Positions 36,742 through 47,232 are shown, counted from the stretch's first letter. The stretch is 61,285 nt of DNA from Acinetobacter lwoffii (GCF_024129355.1 NZ_JAMXXP010000017.1:1-61285); one strand, 5' to 3'. Notes: generated from the sequence alone by a model not told the origin. Numbers and translations are program-made.

Positions 36742-37076
36742 AACGTTTATATACCAATATTTTAGTGATCCTTTGAGCTGGTAATTTTGACACGGTCTCA
36801 AATATGGATCTGAATCCTAAGATTTTCGCCTAGGCGAGGAATTGAATTTTTGCGGAGTCTTTCCAATCAGATTTATATCTGAGTATTAACCTGCGGTTCG
36901 CCTTACTTTTGTTTCGGCAAAAGTAAGCAAAACCACCGTCATTCGCAAAACTCGTCGAATATTGATTCTTATCGAATATATCGCAGAAACATTTAACTAT
37001 AAATGTCTCCTGCCTCAAACAGTTGCGAATGACTTTTACGCGTATCAGATTTTATCCTGTAACTTGGATATCATCT
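36742..37076. repeat. Hairpin-rich intergenic element separating ruvA from ruvB
   Basis: 335 bp with several perfect inverted repeats. TCGCCTAGGCGA forms a 12-base palindrome at 36826-36837. CTTACTTTTG / CAAAAGTAAG at 36902-36911 and 36918-36927 has a six-base loop, and GGTT (36895-36898) and AACC (36931-36934) extend it. GTCATTCGCAA (36938-36948) pairs with TTGCGAATGAC (37023-37033). ACATTT pairs with AAATGT around 36989-37006, and TCGAATAT occurs twice near 36955 and 36972. The central stem resembles one at 51646-51669, and both elements share a CGCGTATCAG-like stretch near one end. A 62-codon frame inside, on the minus strand, is not convincing. Confidence 0.65.
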
Positions 37077-37679
37077 CTATTTGTTCATCGACTTTAATGC
37101 CGCGCGAATGATATCACTGGCTTCAGTAAATTCACCTTTGGCAGCATTCACCAGTTTTTGTGCTTCAGCAGGTTTATAGCCCAAGGACTGTAATGCAGCT
37201 TCCGCTTCAGCCACGGCTGAATTGCCCATAAACTGAATTTGTGGTGCAGTTGAATTACTTGGGGCAGCACCTGAAGCCATGGCTTTAAAGCGGTCACGTA
37301 ATTCAATCATCAGGCGTTCAGCAGTCTTTTTACCCACCCCCGGAACTTTGACCAGAGTGTTGATATCTTCATGTTCAACGGTGTGGATCAGCATTTCCAC
37401 ACTTAAAGTGGAAAGAATACCAAGCGCCATTTTCGGACCAACGCCGTTCACCTTTAATAAGGTACGGAAAATGGTTTTTTCCTGCGCATTGATAAAGCCA
37501 TAAAGTAACTGGGCATCTTCACGAACAGCCAGATGGGTCCACAGAGTAATTTTCTGACCTTTTTGCAACTGGCAGAAAGTGGTTAAAGGGGTATCAATCT
37601 CATAACCTACGCCGTTCACATTTAATAAAACAGTCGGTGCTTCCAGCGCCAGCACTTCCCCAATCAGGCATCCAATCAT
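37077..37679 (-). CDS. ruvA: Holliday junction DNA helicase subunit RuvA
   Basis: Junction-binding tetramer subunit, 200 residues. Domain I is an OB-like fold (MIGCLIGEVLALEAPTVLLNVNGVGYEI). Domain II holds two helix-hairpin-helix motifs (LLKVNGVGPKMALGILS and LVKVPGVGKKTAERLMIELRD). A Gly/Ser/Thr linker leads to the UBA-like domain III with EAEAALQSLGYKPAEAQKLV. All parts are present at normal length. It lies upstream of ruvB on the same strand, but separated by the hairpin element. Confidence 0.96.
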   Translation of the reverse strand: MIGCLIGEVLALEAPTVLLNVNGVGYEIDTPLTTFCQLQKGQKITLWTHLAVREDAQLLYGFINAQEKTIFRTLLKVNGVGPKMALGILSTLSVEMLIHTVEHEDINTLVKVPGVGKKTAERLMIELRDRFKAMASGAAPSNSTAPQIQFMGNSAVAEAEAALQSLGYKPAEAQKLVNAAKGEFTEASDIIRAALKSMNK

Positions 37680-37796
37680 TTTTTATACATACTCAAATTT
37701 AATACAGGCATAGTAGTCAGCATTTTCGATAAAGGCAAAACTCTATCATTCAAATCCAGTGATTTTGCTGAGATTATCATCAGGCGTTCGTTCGCA

Positions 37797-39137
37797 TTAG
37801 AGTAACCCGGCTTTATTGCCATGCAGTTCCTGCGCCAGATTATAGGCCTGATGATCAGAAAACTTGGAGACAATATCCAGCACCTGCATAATGTTGTCAT
37901 AATGATCAGCACTAAACTGCGCACCCGAACGTTTTAAAATGGCCATTAAACGCTGTTCTTTAAAGCTTAAGGTTTTGTGCGGTGTGGTCAGTGGAATAAA
38001 GGCATCCAGAATCGTTTGCAGACTTTGATGCGCAATAATTTCCAGACCGGCTTTTTGCGGATGTTCGAAGATCTTGTCTCGCGCCAGTTCTTTGGCCCGG
38101 TTAATGCCAATTTCAATGTCGGCACTACAATAACCCAGCAATGAGCCTTGCAATTGGCCCATCAAAATTTCCTGCTGATGTCGGGCAAAGGCCGTGGTGA
38201 CTTCATCTACCAGACGTTTCATGACCCGCCCACGCAGCGCGGCAATTTTTTGTTGCCAGGTGGTATAAGGCATATTGATTTCTTCAGGCGTGCCATATTC
38301 ACCCAGCAAGTTCAGAAAGACTGGTTCAACTTCCGCGTAGCTGAGCATATTCAGGCTGATACCATCTTCCAGATCAATCAGGGCATAGCAGATATCATCC
38401 GCAGCTTCTAAAAGATAGGTCAGCGGATGACGACAATAATGATATTCACCGAGCTGAATCAAACCCAACTGTTCAGCAATTTCCTGCAAAATCTCTTTTT
38501 CAGACTGGTAACAACCAAATTTTGGACGTCGACTGGCCGGGGTGTTACCAGTCGGGTCAATGGCCTCAGAGAGCCATGGGTATTTAAGATAGGCACCAAG
38601 TGTGGCATAAGTCAGGCGCATGCCGCCATCATAGGGATGGTAATCGATCTTGGTCAGCAGGCGCAGGCCTTGGGCATTGCCTTCAAACTGGCGTACATCG
38701 GCTTCCTGTTCAGGACTCAAATCTTTTAAAAAGTCGGTATGTGATGCATCGTCAAACCATTCCCGAATGGCGTATTCACCGGCATGACCAAAAGGCGGGT
38801 TACCAATATCATGTGCCAGACAGGCGGCCTGAATGATGGCACCGACATCAGCCGGAGAAATCCAGGCAGGTAAATTATCTTTAATTTTCTCTGCAGCCAA
38901 CATACCGAGTGAACGGCCAATACAGGAGACTTCCAGTGAGTGGGTTAAACGGGTATGAATGCCATCATGCTGGGTCAATGGATGGACTTGGGTTTTGCGG
39001 TTTAACTGCCGGAAGCTTTGCGAAAAAATAATACGGTCATAATCTTTATGAAACGGGCTTCGTGCCAGTTCAGTGCTCTGCTTTTTACTACCAATCCGAA
39101 CTGTCGAAAGCAGTTCTAACCAACGCATTTGAGTCAT
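37797..39137 (-). CDS. dgt: Deoxyguanosinetriphosphate triphosphohydrolase
   Basis: HD-domain hydrolase that converts dGTP to deoxyguanosine and triphosphate and tunes dNTP pools, 446 residues. The N-terminus has SPFHKDYDRIIFSQSFRQLNRKTQVHPL. Metal ligands lie in HTRLTHSLEVSCIGRSL and CLAHDIGNPPFGHAGE (the HD pair), with the family's longer C-terminal region. 117 bp separate it from ruvA, which follows it on the same strand. Confidence 0.94.
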   Translation of the reverse strand: MTQMRWLELLSTVRIGSKKQSTELARSPFHKDYDRIIFSQSFRQLNRKTQVHPLTQHDGIHTRLTHSLEVSCIGRSLGMLAAEKIKDNLPAWISPADVGAIIQAACLAHDIGNPPFGHAGEYAIREWFDDASHTDFLKDLSPEQEADVRQFEGNAQGLRLLTKIDYHPYDGGMRLTYATLGAYLKYPWLSEAIDPTGNTPASRRPKFGCYQSEKEILQEIAEQLGLIQLGEYHYCRHPLTYLLEAADDICYALIDLEDGISLNMLSYAEVEPVFLNLLGEYGTPEEINMPYTTWQQKIAALRGRVMKRLVDEVTTAFARHQQEILMGQLQGSLLGYCSADIEIGINRAKELARDKIFEHPQKAGLEIIAHQSLQTILDAFIPLTTPHKTLSFKEQRLMAILKRSGAQFSADHYDNIMQVLDIVSKFSDHQAYNLAQELHGNKAGLL

Positions 39138-39289
39138 TTATCATTATTCAGTGATCCACTATTTGCATCATGCCAAAAAACTAGCTCCTGCACTAGGGCA
39201 GTGCGACATGAATTGTCATGCTGCATATGGTTATTTCATTCCGCTGGAAAAAACTAAGAATTAAAAATCGAAATCATCAAATGAACAAT

Positions 39290-39320
39290 AAAAAAGCAGA
39301 CTCAATGGCCTGCTTTTTGT
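39290..39320 (-). terminator. Terminator after the symporter operon
   Basis: AAAAAGCAG / CTGCTTTTT at about 39292-39318, with a ten-base loop. It lies 15 bp after the stop of the 43-aa gene on the minus strand. Confidence 0.85.
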
Positions 39321-39333
39321 TTAAGGCGAAGAA

Positions 39334-39465
39334 TCAGATTAGCTCTTCGCCATTTTTTTTGGCTTGTTGTATGTCTTTATAGACATTCAGGCAAATCGTG
39401 AACAAGACCAGGCTTGCCACCAATGGCCAAAAAAGTACATATAGGGTCAATAATTGACTTGTCAT
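39334..39465 (-). CDS. 43-aa single-span membrane protein coupled to the sodium:solute symporter
   Basis: An intact 43-codon frame with a strong AAGGAG ribosome site that overlaps the stop codon of the symporter gene, with an intergenic distance of 11 bp. The product begins MTSQLLTLYVLFWPLVASLV and has one long hydrophobic span (about 5-27), then a basic/polar tail (NVYKDIQQAKKNGEELI). It looks like a small accessory subunit of the upstream transporter. Small partner proteins are known for other transporters of this and related families, but I cannot name this family. The joint position, ribosome site and terminator make it a well supported gene. Confidence 0.7.
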   Translation of the reverse strand: MTSQLLTLYVLFWPLVASLVLFTICLNVYKDIQQAKKNGEELI

Positions 39466-39476
39466 CTGAAATCTCC

Positions 39477-41114
39477 TTATTTACTTTTCTCAGATAGCTG
39501 GTGAAATTCAATCACCATCTTATTGATTTGTTTAAAATCAAATCGTTCTTTACTGTAGACCAGCGTCAATACAGTACATACCAGTGCACTACTGCCATAC
39601 GCTGTTAGTGAGCTTAATAAAGTGCCATATTCGCGCAAGAAGCCGATGGTCCATGGCATGAAGCCAATACTGGCCAATATGCCAACGACCAGACCCACTT
39701 TCTTGCCAAAGAAACCAAAGGTCATCAGACCCAGCACCACACCAATCCCCAGGGTCGCAACGAGTTCAAAGCCAAGTGCGATCAATCCCTGAATCGGAAG
39801 CCATTCAAAACGTACTATCAGAAAGCTGAAAAATGCGAGGCCCACTGACCAGTTAAAGGCCCGGGCATTCACCTTGTCCCAATACAGACTAACAATTACC
39901 GGGAATACAATAGAGCCCCAAAGCGCACCCACAAAAATCAGCATCGACAAAATGTCAAACTTTAAGGTGGCAATCACAATTCCAAGCATGGTGGCAACGA
40001 TCATGGTCATACGGCCAATGAATAGCATTTTCTTTGGATCAGGGCTGTTTTTCGCAATCTGTTTGCCATAAATGTCCGTCATGACAATCGCAGACAGGGC
40101 AGACAGATCCGAGTCAGCGGTAGAAGACAGGGCTCCAATCACCATGATGAATAAAAGCGCGACCATAAATGGAGAAAGATAAGTCGCTGCCATTTGCGGA
40201 ATCAGGTTATTCAGGTTGCCATCAATGGGCTGAATACCTGCAAATAACGCCAATAATCCAAGCATGCCTAGACCAATAACAATTGCAGCATAACCAATCG
40301 TTGCAGTAATAAAGCTTGGCTTAATCAGATCTTCACGGACTGCAAACAGGCGCTGGGCAATGGTCTGATTACCAATCGAGTAGGCCAATACGGCAACAAA
40401 AAACGGTGCGCCTTGTTCCAGAAAGGCCGTTTTAGAGAAAAAATCCAGCTGTTCCGGTTGTAGGTTATGAATCCCGCTTTGAAACAGGGATGGCCCACCT
40501 AAGGTAAAGAATAAGGTTGGAATAATGATCACAGCCGCGACAATCATCGCCACCAGCTGACCAAAATCGGTAAAGACTGAGGAGCGGAAGCCCGACCAGA
40601 GGGTATAGGACAGTACACCGATACCGGTAATCAGCACACCATGGATAAAGCTTAAAGGAGATAAAATTTCAACCAGTGCCCCGGCAGCGGTAAAGTTCAC
40701 CATCAGACTGATCACGCTACCCACAATATTGGAACCCGCCAGAATCATCTGGCTTTGATTGCCATGCCGGGCATGCATGATTTCTGCCAAAGTGTGTGCA
40801 TTAGGCGCCAGTTCACGAAAGCGCTTACCAAAGGGATAGATAAATAAAATCATCAGCGCACCCCACAAACCATAGTGGAGGGCACCGGAAACGCCGTATG
40901 TATATCCGGATGAAGCTGCTGCATAAAACGATGCGGCCCAGATCCAGGTGGCGGTCATACTGGCCGCAGACATTCCAAATCCGATGGAGCCATTTGAGAC
41001 CATGTAGCCATCGACATTTTCATTTTTCTGTTTAATACGTAACGATAGTAAAAAGGTGATGCCATAGAAAAGCACCATCAATAGTACAGTTGCTGTACTA
41101 GTGAATTGAAACAT
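39477..41114 (-). CDS. Sodium:solute symporter (SSS family)
   Basis: Inner-membrane sodium-coupled transporter, 545 residues, with about 13-14 hydrophobic helices. Typical SSS features are SMTATWIWAASFYAAASSGYTYG in helix 2, GSVISLMVNFTAAGALVE, and the sodium-site segment VIGALSSTADSDLSALSAIVMTDIYGK near residue 330-355. The last helices end with a polar tail. The TADSDLSA wording suggests urea-transporter-like members, but the substrate is not certain. An AAGGAG site precedes the ATG. The gene is followed by a coupled 43-aa membrane protein. Confidence 0.88.
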   Translation of the reverse strand: MFQFTSTATVLLMVLFYGITFLLSLRIKQKNENVDGYMVSNGSIGFGMSAASMTATWIWAASFYAAASSGYTYGVSGALHYGLWGALMILFIYPFGKRFRELAPNAHTLAEIMHARHGNQSQMILAGSNIVGSVISLMVNFTAAGALVEILSPLSFIHGVLITGIGVLSYTLWSGFRSSVFTDFGQLVAMIVAAVIIIPTLFFTLGGPSLFQSGIHNLQPEQLDFFSKTAFLEQGAPFFVAVLAYSIGNQTIAQRLFAVREDLIKPSFITATIGYAAIVIGLGMLGLLALFAGIQPIDGNLNNLIPQMAATYLSPFMVALLFIMVIGALSSTADSDLSALSAIVMTDIYGKQIAKNSPDPKKMLFIGRMTMIVATMLGIVIATLKFDILSMLIFVGALWGSIVFPVIVSLYWDKVNARAFNWSVGLAFFSFLIVRFEWLPIQGLIALGFELVATLGIGVVLGLMTFGFFGKKVGLVVGILASIGFMPWTIGFLREYGTLLSSLTAYGSSALVCTVLTLVYSKERFDFKQINKMVIEFHQLSEKSK

Positions 41115-42418
41115 ACATACTCCTTAAGCGGGTCACCTTTTGTTTTTGAAAATTAAATCATTGGTGACAGATTAAGGCTCTAAAATAGACAGAGCAGTGA
41201 AGCTATAGAACATCAAAAAATTAGTGTCCGAATATAGAATTTATATTCATCTCTACAGCAGAAAGGAAAAACCATTGCCAGGCCCAGAATTTGGACATTT
41301 CCTCAGCAATTCGGCTAGAGCTTAACATAAAATCATCAAATTTACTGATGAAGTGTCTATTTGGTAAGATTCTAAGCTGATATAGACGTGTAAATCTGTT
41401 CCTCTATTAGTTGAATAAAAAATAAAATTTTAGATATTTTTTCAGCAATTACAAATATTTATTTTAAATTTTTCGAGTTAAATAAAACTTGAGAATATGG
41501 ATTAAATAAAAAGGTAACAAAATTTTATTATTAATCATTTCTTCATTATTTTTTTATATAGGCCTCATAATTCCTTGTGGGTTATTCTCATAAATACGAA
41601 TGGTGTTTTGCTATTTATATTCTGCTTTTTACGCATAATAGAACTAATGAATAAGTGATGAAATTTCAAAATATTGGCTATGATAGGATAATTTTGTCTA
41701 TATCATTTTTGGTCTTTTAGATGAGTAAATTTCGCTTAATTATGATCTGAGAAAATAAATATCAAATATGAAAGAATAAAGGGATCAAATAAGGGATTTT
41801 ATTTTTATTCTTTTAGAAGATGAGAGTAGGTGTCCGGTTTTTTCCCCGCAGATGATGTCAAATTAAAATACCACTCATTATTAATTACTCATTTATATGG
41901 CGGAGTAATTTTTGTCGGATGCTGTAATGGCGGAGACGAGCGGAGAATTGCTCTTTGTATTTCATAAAGGCAGAAGACCTTTAACCAGTTTTCTAATCTT
42001 AAAAGTCAAAGTTAAGAGTCAATCAAAATAATTAAAAACAGTCTGCAAAAAATACGACTTCATGAAATCTTGTAATCAAGTATTTCATTTTGGCCTAAAT
42101 CGGAACTTTGACAGGTCATGACAATAAAACCTGAATTTGATTTTGCACTGATTGCTGTTGAAAAATAATACAATTTTTATGCAGAAAATTATTCTGAACC
42201 GGTTTTGATTTTTCTTGAAAAAAATGTGTTAACCTGTGCGACTACATTCAATTTTCCTGACTGAAAATAAACGAAATATTTTAAAAGCCCAGGATATTTC
42301 AGACGTAGTTTTCTGATTTGGCATCTAGCCGATTTCCTTATTTCACAGTAGAATATGCGCTCTCTCAAGTCACATTGTGGCATGGTTGTTCAGACCATCC
42401 CGTGGAGCCAAAATCAGC
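41115..42418. other. Long AT-rich intergenic region
   Basis: About 1.3 kb, very AT-rich, with no convincing gene in any frame. Small patches differ: ATGGCGGAG occurs twice in direct orientation at 41897-41905 and 41927-41935 in a local GC-richer patch, and a few weak inverted repeats lie around 41680-41710. The right end should contain the purL promoter; TAGAAT around 42349 is a possible -10, but the -35 is unclear. It could be a decayed gene or former insertion, but no protein remnant could be read. Confidence 0.45.
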
Positions 42419-45400
42419 ATGTTTATCGTTGCCGGTGCACCCGCACATTCTTCTTTTAAGAAAACTCAACTATTATCGCGTTTGACGTCAATTAGTTCTG
42501 TTCAATCAATTGAAAGTCAATGGGTCTACCTCTTTGACCAAGCGCTCAGCGAGCAACAACAGCAATCAGCTTTACAGCTTCTCAACGATGGTCAATCTTT
42601 TGAATTGCACCAGGCTGCAAGTGATGAAATCCAGATTTTAGTCACACCGCGCGTCGGAACCATCTCTCCTTGGTCCTCTAAAGCGACGGACATTTTCAAA
42701 AACTGTAATACGCCGGTTCATCGACTTGAACGCGGCGTTTTGTTTACTTTGAAGGGCGTAAAAGAGCTCTCTAAAGAAGCATTGCAAGTACTTCACGACC
42801 GTATGACCGAAAGCGTATTCAATGCGATTGAAGATGCTGCGGTATTATTTGTAGAAACTGCGCCAAAACCACTGAACTCGATTGATATTCTGGGTGAAGG
42901 TAAAGAAGCACTGGTAAAAGCCAATAATGAATTTGGTTTTGCATTATCAATGGACGAAATTGATTACCTGACTGAGGCTTTCATCAAGCTAGGTCGTAAT
43001 CCGAATGACATCGAACTGATGATGTTTGCGCAAGCCAACTCTGAGCATTGCCGTCATAAAATTTTTGGTTCGGAATGGACGATTGATGGTGAAGTTCAGC
43101 CATTGTCGTTGTTCCAGATGATCAAGAACACCTATAAAGAATCACCGACAGATGTATTGTCGGCTTATAAAGACAACGCTTCAGTGATTGTTGGTTCGGA
43201 TACCCAGCGTTTTTATCCAACCCAAGAAGACAACGGCCATCAGGTTTATAAATACAAGAGCCAAGCTGCTCACATCCTGATGAAAGTGGAAACCCACAAC
43301 CACCCAACAGCAATTGCACCATTTGCCGGTGCAGCGACAGGTTCAGGCGGTGAAATCCGTGACGAAGGTGCGACCGGTCGTGGTGGTAAGCCTAAAGCAG
43401 GTTTAACCGGCTTCACGGTATCTAACCTGAATATTCCGGGCTTTGAACAGCCTTGGGAAGAAAACTACGGCAAACCATCGCGTATGGCATCGCCGTTACA
43501 AATCATGATTGAAGGCCCGCTTGGTGGTGCTGCGTTTAACAACGAATTTGGTCGTCCAGCTTTAAATGGTTACTTCCGTACTTTTGAACAAAACGTCAAT
43601 GGCGATGTTAAAGGTTTCCATAAGCCAATCATGATCGCTGGTGGTTACGGAAATATCCGTCCAGATCACGTTGAAAAAGATCCGATCTTACCGGGTGACT
43701 TATTGATCGTGCTCGGTGGTCCAGCCATGCTGATCGGTCTTGGCGGGGGTGCTGCATCTTCTGTAGATAGCGGTAAATTGGGCGAAAACCTAGATTTTGC
43801 TTCGGTACAACGTGAAAACCCGGAAATGGAACGCCGTTGTCAAGAAGTGATCGATACTTGCTGGCGCATGGAAGACCATAACCCAATTGTGTCGGTGCAT
43901 GATGTAGGCGCGGGTGGTGTATCAAATGCTATGCCTGAACTGGTGAATGATCATGAGTTAGGTGCAGTGCTAGATCTTCGTAAGATTCCATCTTTAGAAC
44001 CTGGCATGTCTCCAATGGAGATCTGGTCAAATGAAGCGCAAGAGCGTTATGTATTGGCGATTCGTCCATCTTCTTTAGAATTATTTGAGTCAATCTGTGC
44101 ACGTGAACGTTGTCCGTTCGCAGTACTGGGTGAGGCGACTGAAGCACGTCATTTAACCGTTGAAGATCCATTGTTCGGCAACAAACCGGTGGATATGCCA
44201 ATGCAGGTGATGCTTGGTGGTACGCCACGTATGAGCCGTACCTATGAAACGATTGAACGCAAAGGCGATGACTTTGATGCGGCTAAAGTCACCGATTTAA
44301 AAGATGCGATTTATCGCGTTCTTAAAAACCCGACTGTTGCTTCTAAATCATTCCTGATCAGTATTGGTGACCGTTCAATTACCGGTATGGTCGCACGTGA
44401 TCAGATGGTAGGTCGCTGGCAGGTTCCTGTCGCGGATGCTGCTGTGACTACAACAAGCCTTGTCGGTTACACCGGTGAAGCGATGGCAATGGGTGAACGT
44501 CCTCCAGTAGCCTTGTTGAATCCTGCTGCTTCTGCACGTTTATCGGTGGCTGAATCGATCTCGAACATCATGTCTGCGAAGATTGAAAAAATCAGCGACA
44601 TCAAATTGTCTGCAAACTGGATGGCTGCTGCGGGTCAACCGGGCGAAGATCAGGCATTGTTCGAAGGCGTGAAAGCCATCGGTATGGAAATGTGTCCTGC
44701 ACTGGGTATCGCGATTCCAGTCGGTAAAGACTCATTGTCTATGCGTACCACCTGGAATGATGAAGGTGAAGACAAGTCTGTGACTTCTCCAATGTCGGGC
44801 GTGATCACTGCATTTGCGCCAGTGACTGATGTGCGTCAAACATTGACTCCTGAACTGAAAGATATTGAATCTATATTGGTTCGTATTGATCTGTCTAAAG
44901 GTCAGTTCCGTCTAGGTGGTTCGATCCTGGCGCAGGTGTATAAAGCAATCGGTTCTGTGACGCCGGATATTGATAGCTTTGATGACTTTAAAGCATTCTT
45001 TGCATTGGTTCAAGACTGGAACAACCGTGGTCTGATCAAGGCGTATCATGACATCGGTGATGGTGGTTTATTGGCGACTGTTGCAGAAATGATGTTCGCA
45101 TCACGTCTAGGTGTGGCTTTAGAAGATCAATCAACTGCAAGCTTATTCGCTGAAGAAATTGGTGCAGTGCTGCAAATCTCGAAAGCAGATTGGGAAGCAC
45201 TACAAGCTGAAGTTGCAGCATCTACGCTTAAAGATGCAATTGCAGTGGTGGGTACTGTAAATAATTCTGATCAGTTATCTGTAAATGGTTTGGTACTTGA
45301 ACGTGCTGATCTGCAAGTGGCATGGACTGAAGTTTCTCATCAAATCCAGCGCCTACGTGACAACGTACAAACTGCAGATCAGGAATTTGCCTTAATTACC

Positions 45401-46252
45401 GATAAAGCACACAAAGGTATTATCGCCCAACCAACATTCGACTTGAATGAAGCGATTGAAGCTCCGTTTATTAACTTGCGTCGTCCAAATATGGCGATTC
45501 TGCGTGAGCAGGGGGTCAATGGTCATATCGAAATGGCCGCAGCTTTCGATAAAGTCGGCTTCAATACCGTTGACGTACATATGAGTGACTTGCTGGCAGG
45601 TCGTATCAGCCTGGATGATTTTGAAGGCTTGGTAACGTGTGGTGGCTTCTCGTATGGTGACGTGATGGGTGCTGGTGGCGGCTGGGCGAAATCAGTATTG
45701 TTCAATGCTAAATTGCGTGACCAGTTTGAGAAATTCTTTAATCGTCAAGAAACCTTCTCGCTGGGTATCTGTAACGGCTGTCAAATGTTGTCGCAATTGG
45801 CTCCATTAATTCCGGGTGCGGATGCTTGGCCACGTTTCCATCGCAATACGTCTGAAGTATTTGAAGCGCGTGCAGTGAACGTTCGTGTGGAAAAATCGAA
45901 TTCAGTATTGTTACAAGACATGCAAGGTTCGATTCTGCCGATCGCTGTGGCGCATGGTGAAGGTCGTGCAGTTGCAACGGCGGAAAACTTTGCTGCACTG
46001 AATGCATCGAATCAGGTGGTTCTACGTTATGTCGACAGCCATGGCAATGCAACTGAACAATATCCGTTGAACCCGAATGGTTCACCGGAAGGTATTACCG
46101 GTGTAACCTCTCAGGATGGCCGTGCAACGATTATGATGCCGCACCCTGAACGTAACTTCCGCGCGCTCCAGCATTCCTGGAAACCAGAAGACTGGGATCA
46201 AGACGGTGCTTGGTTACGTATGTTCCGTAATGCACGTAAATTTATTGGCTAA
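42419..46252 (+). CDS. purL: Phosphoribosylformylglycinamidine synthase PurL
   Basis: Large single-chain FGAM synthetase, 1277 residues, converting FGAR and glutamine to FGAM. N-terminal PurS-like part ([15 protein letters not shown]..., about 1-150), then the linker and two AIR-synthase-related ATP-binding halves. The first half has [16 protein letters not shown] and [35 protein letters not shown] second half follows, and then a class I glutamine amidotransferase domain (about 1020-1277) with the catalytic Cys in [16 protein letters not shown] and a [16 protein letters not shown] end. The start is set at 42419 by the family N-terminus. It is monocistronic with a terminator at 46272. Confidence 0.97.
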   Translation: MFIVAGAPAHSSFKKTQLLSRLTSISSVQSIESQWVYLFDQALSEQQQQSALQLLNDGQSFELHQAASDEIQILVTPRVGTISPWSSKATDIFKNCNTPVHRLERGVLFTLKGVKELSKEALQVLHDRMTESVFNAIEDAAVLFVETAPKPLNSIDILGEGKEALVKANNEFGFALSMDEIDYLTEAFIKLGRNPNDIELMMFAQANSEHCRHKIFGSEWTIDGEVQPLSLFQMIKNTYKESPTDVLSAYKDNASVIVGSDTQRFYPTQEDNGHQVYKYKSQAAHILMKVETHNHPTAIAPFAGAATGSGGEIRDEGATGRGGKPKAGLTGFTVSNLNIPGFEQPWEENYGKPSRMASPLQIMIEGPLGGAAFNNEFGRPALNGYFRTFEQNVNGDVKGFHKPIMIAGGYGNIRPDHVEKDPILPGDLLIVLGGPAMLIGLGGGAASSVDSGKLGENLDFASVQRENPEMERRCQEVIDTCWRMEDHNPIVSVHDVGAGGVSNAMPELVNDHELGAVLDLRKIPSLEPGMSPMEIWSNEAQERYVLAIRPSSLELFESICARERCPFAVLGEATEARHLTVEDPLFGNKPVDMPMQVMLGGTPRMSRTYETIERKGDDFDAAKVTDLKDAIYRVLKNPTVASKSFLISIGDRSITGMVARDQMVGRWQVPVADAAVTTTSLVGYTGEAMAMGERPPVALLNPAASARLSVAESISNIMSAKIEKISDIKLSANWMAAAGQPGEDQALFEGVKAIGMEMCPALGIAIPVGKDSLSMRTTWNDEGEDKSVTSPMSGVITAFAPVTDVRQTLTPELKDIESILVRIDLSKGQFRLGGSILAQVYKAIGSVTPDIDSFDDFKAFFALVQDWNNRGLIKAYHDIGDGGLLATVAEMMFASRLGVALEDQSTASLFAEEIGAVLQISKADWEALQAEVAASTLKDAIAVVGTVNNSDQLSVNGLVLERADLQVAWTEVSHQIQRLRDNVQTADQEFALITDKAHKGIIAQPTFDLNEAIEAPFINLRRPNMAILREQGVNGHIEMAAAFDKVGFNTVDVHMSDLLAGRISLDDFEGLVTCGGFSYGDVMGAGGGWAKSVLFNAKLRDQFEKFFNRQETFSLGICNGCQMLSQLAPLIPGADAWPRFHRNTSEVFEARAVNVRVEKSNSVLLQDMQGSILPIAVAHGEGRAVATAENFAALNASNQVVLRYVDSHGNATEQYPLNPNGSPEGITGVTSQDGRATIMMPHPERNFRALQHSWKPEDWDQDGAWLRMFRNARKFIG

Positions 46253-46269
46253 TTGATATAATCAAGAAT

Positions 46270-46299
46270 TAAAAAAGCCCCGAAAGGGGCTTTTTTAAT
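46270..46299. terminator. Terminator after purL
   Basis: AAAAAAGCCCC / GGGGCTTTTTT with a GAAA loop at about 46271-46296. Confidence 0.95.
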
Positions 46300-46372
46300 A
46301 AGCAAATTATAGATTTATAGGTGATTAGATATAGAATTGAAAAAGATTAAAAAATGAATAAAGAGTCCTCAA

Positions 46373-47116
46373 ATGTCCGATTTAATTGAAAAAGTTTTAC
46401 TTTTACAAGAATTGCTAATAGCTAGAGCTACTGATACTTATGAAAAAGGTTCTTCAGAGGCATTTATGCAGCTTAGACAAGAGTTACTGACATTTAAAAA
46501 CTTTTATGAATATATTCCATTTTTTATTAAAGACACACGCACATTAGATGAATTTGAAGCTAGGATTAAGTGGGATTTTGAATCTTACGCTGAACGTGAA
46601 AATTATATTTATTCAGAATTTAAAGAATTCTTTAATGTACTAGAAAGTCTAGATGTTCCTCCATTGGATCAGGTAGTACAGTTGAAGATTGCTGAATTAA
46701 GCTCGGATTATATACATCAAATATGGCAGAAAGCATTAGAGCGAAGAAGTACAGATCCCGAAGGTGCGATTACATTAGCTCGAACACTTTTAGAATCGAC
46801 CTGCAAATATATTCTTGATGAATACGAAGTCGGTTATGGCAATGCTCCAGATATAAATCAACTGTATAGATTGGTGAGTAAAGAATTAAACCTTGCTCCA
46901 TCTCAACATACGGAGCAGACTTTCAAACAAATTCTCGGAGGATGTAGTTCCATCATTGAAGGTTTAGGATCATTGAGAAATAAAGTGGGTGATGCTCATG
47001 GGCAAGGTAAAATAAACTTTAAACCTTCTCCAAGACATGCAGAATTAGCAGTGAATTTGGCTGGTACAATGTCCGTGTTTTTATTCTCATCTTGGAAATT
47101 AAAACAAGGTGAATGA
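46373..47116 (+). CDS. Abortive infection family protein (Abi_C, HEPN-like)
   Basis: A 247-residue soluble protein. The N-terminal half (about 1-105) is helical and rich in Phe, Tyr and Glu. The C-terminal half (about 120-240) matches the Abi C-terminal family: TDPEGAITLARTLLESTCKYILDE, then QILGGCSSIIEGLGSLRNKVGDAHGQG and a RHAELAVNLAGTMSVFLFSSW helix. RNKVGDAH fits the R-x4-6-H motif of HEPN RNases, which suggests a translation-blocking toxin that acts on phage infection. It has no obvious partner gene in the window. It is AT-richer than purL and lies alone, so transfer is likely. Defence activity is inferred from the family. Confidence 0.75.
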   Translation: MSDLIEKVLLLQELLIARATDTYEKGSSEAFMQLRQELLTFKNFYEYIPFFIKDTRTLDEFEARIKWDFESYAERENYIYSEFKEFFNVLESLDVPPLDQVVQLKIAELSSDYIHQIWQKALERRSTDPEGAITLARTLLESTCKYILDEYEVGYGNAPDINQLYRLVSKELNLAPSQHTEQTFKQILGGCSSIIEGLGSLRNKVGDAHGQGKINFKPSPRHAELAVNLAGTMSVFLFSSWKLKQGE

Positions 47117-47199
47117 ATTTTTTATTATAAATATTGTTTTTAAATAGTATCTTAATTTTACTGTATGGAAAAATTAAAATAAATTCACTAACATAGGAT

Positions 47200-47232
47200 T
47201 ATTCAACCACCAATTTGGTGGATTTTTGCTTT
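47200..47232 (+). terminator. Possible terminator of the Abi-family gene
   Basis: CCACCAA / TTGGTGG with no more than a few loop bases at about 47207-47221, followed by ATTTTTGCTTTTT. About 90 bp after the stop codon. Confidence 0.6.

Noticed and set aside
36830..37018. 62-codon frame on the minus strand in the ruvA-ruvB spacer
   Set aside because: It runs through the hairpins, has no ribosome site and no protein-like pattern.
41680..41710. ATGATAG / CTATATCAT operator candidate in the long gap
   Set aside because: Imperfect, and there is no promoter or gene next to it.
42189..42383. 64-codon minus-strand frame upstream of purL
   Set aside because: Overlaps the expected promoter of purL and has no conserved-looking sequence or ribosome site.
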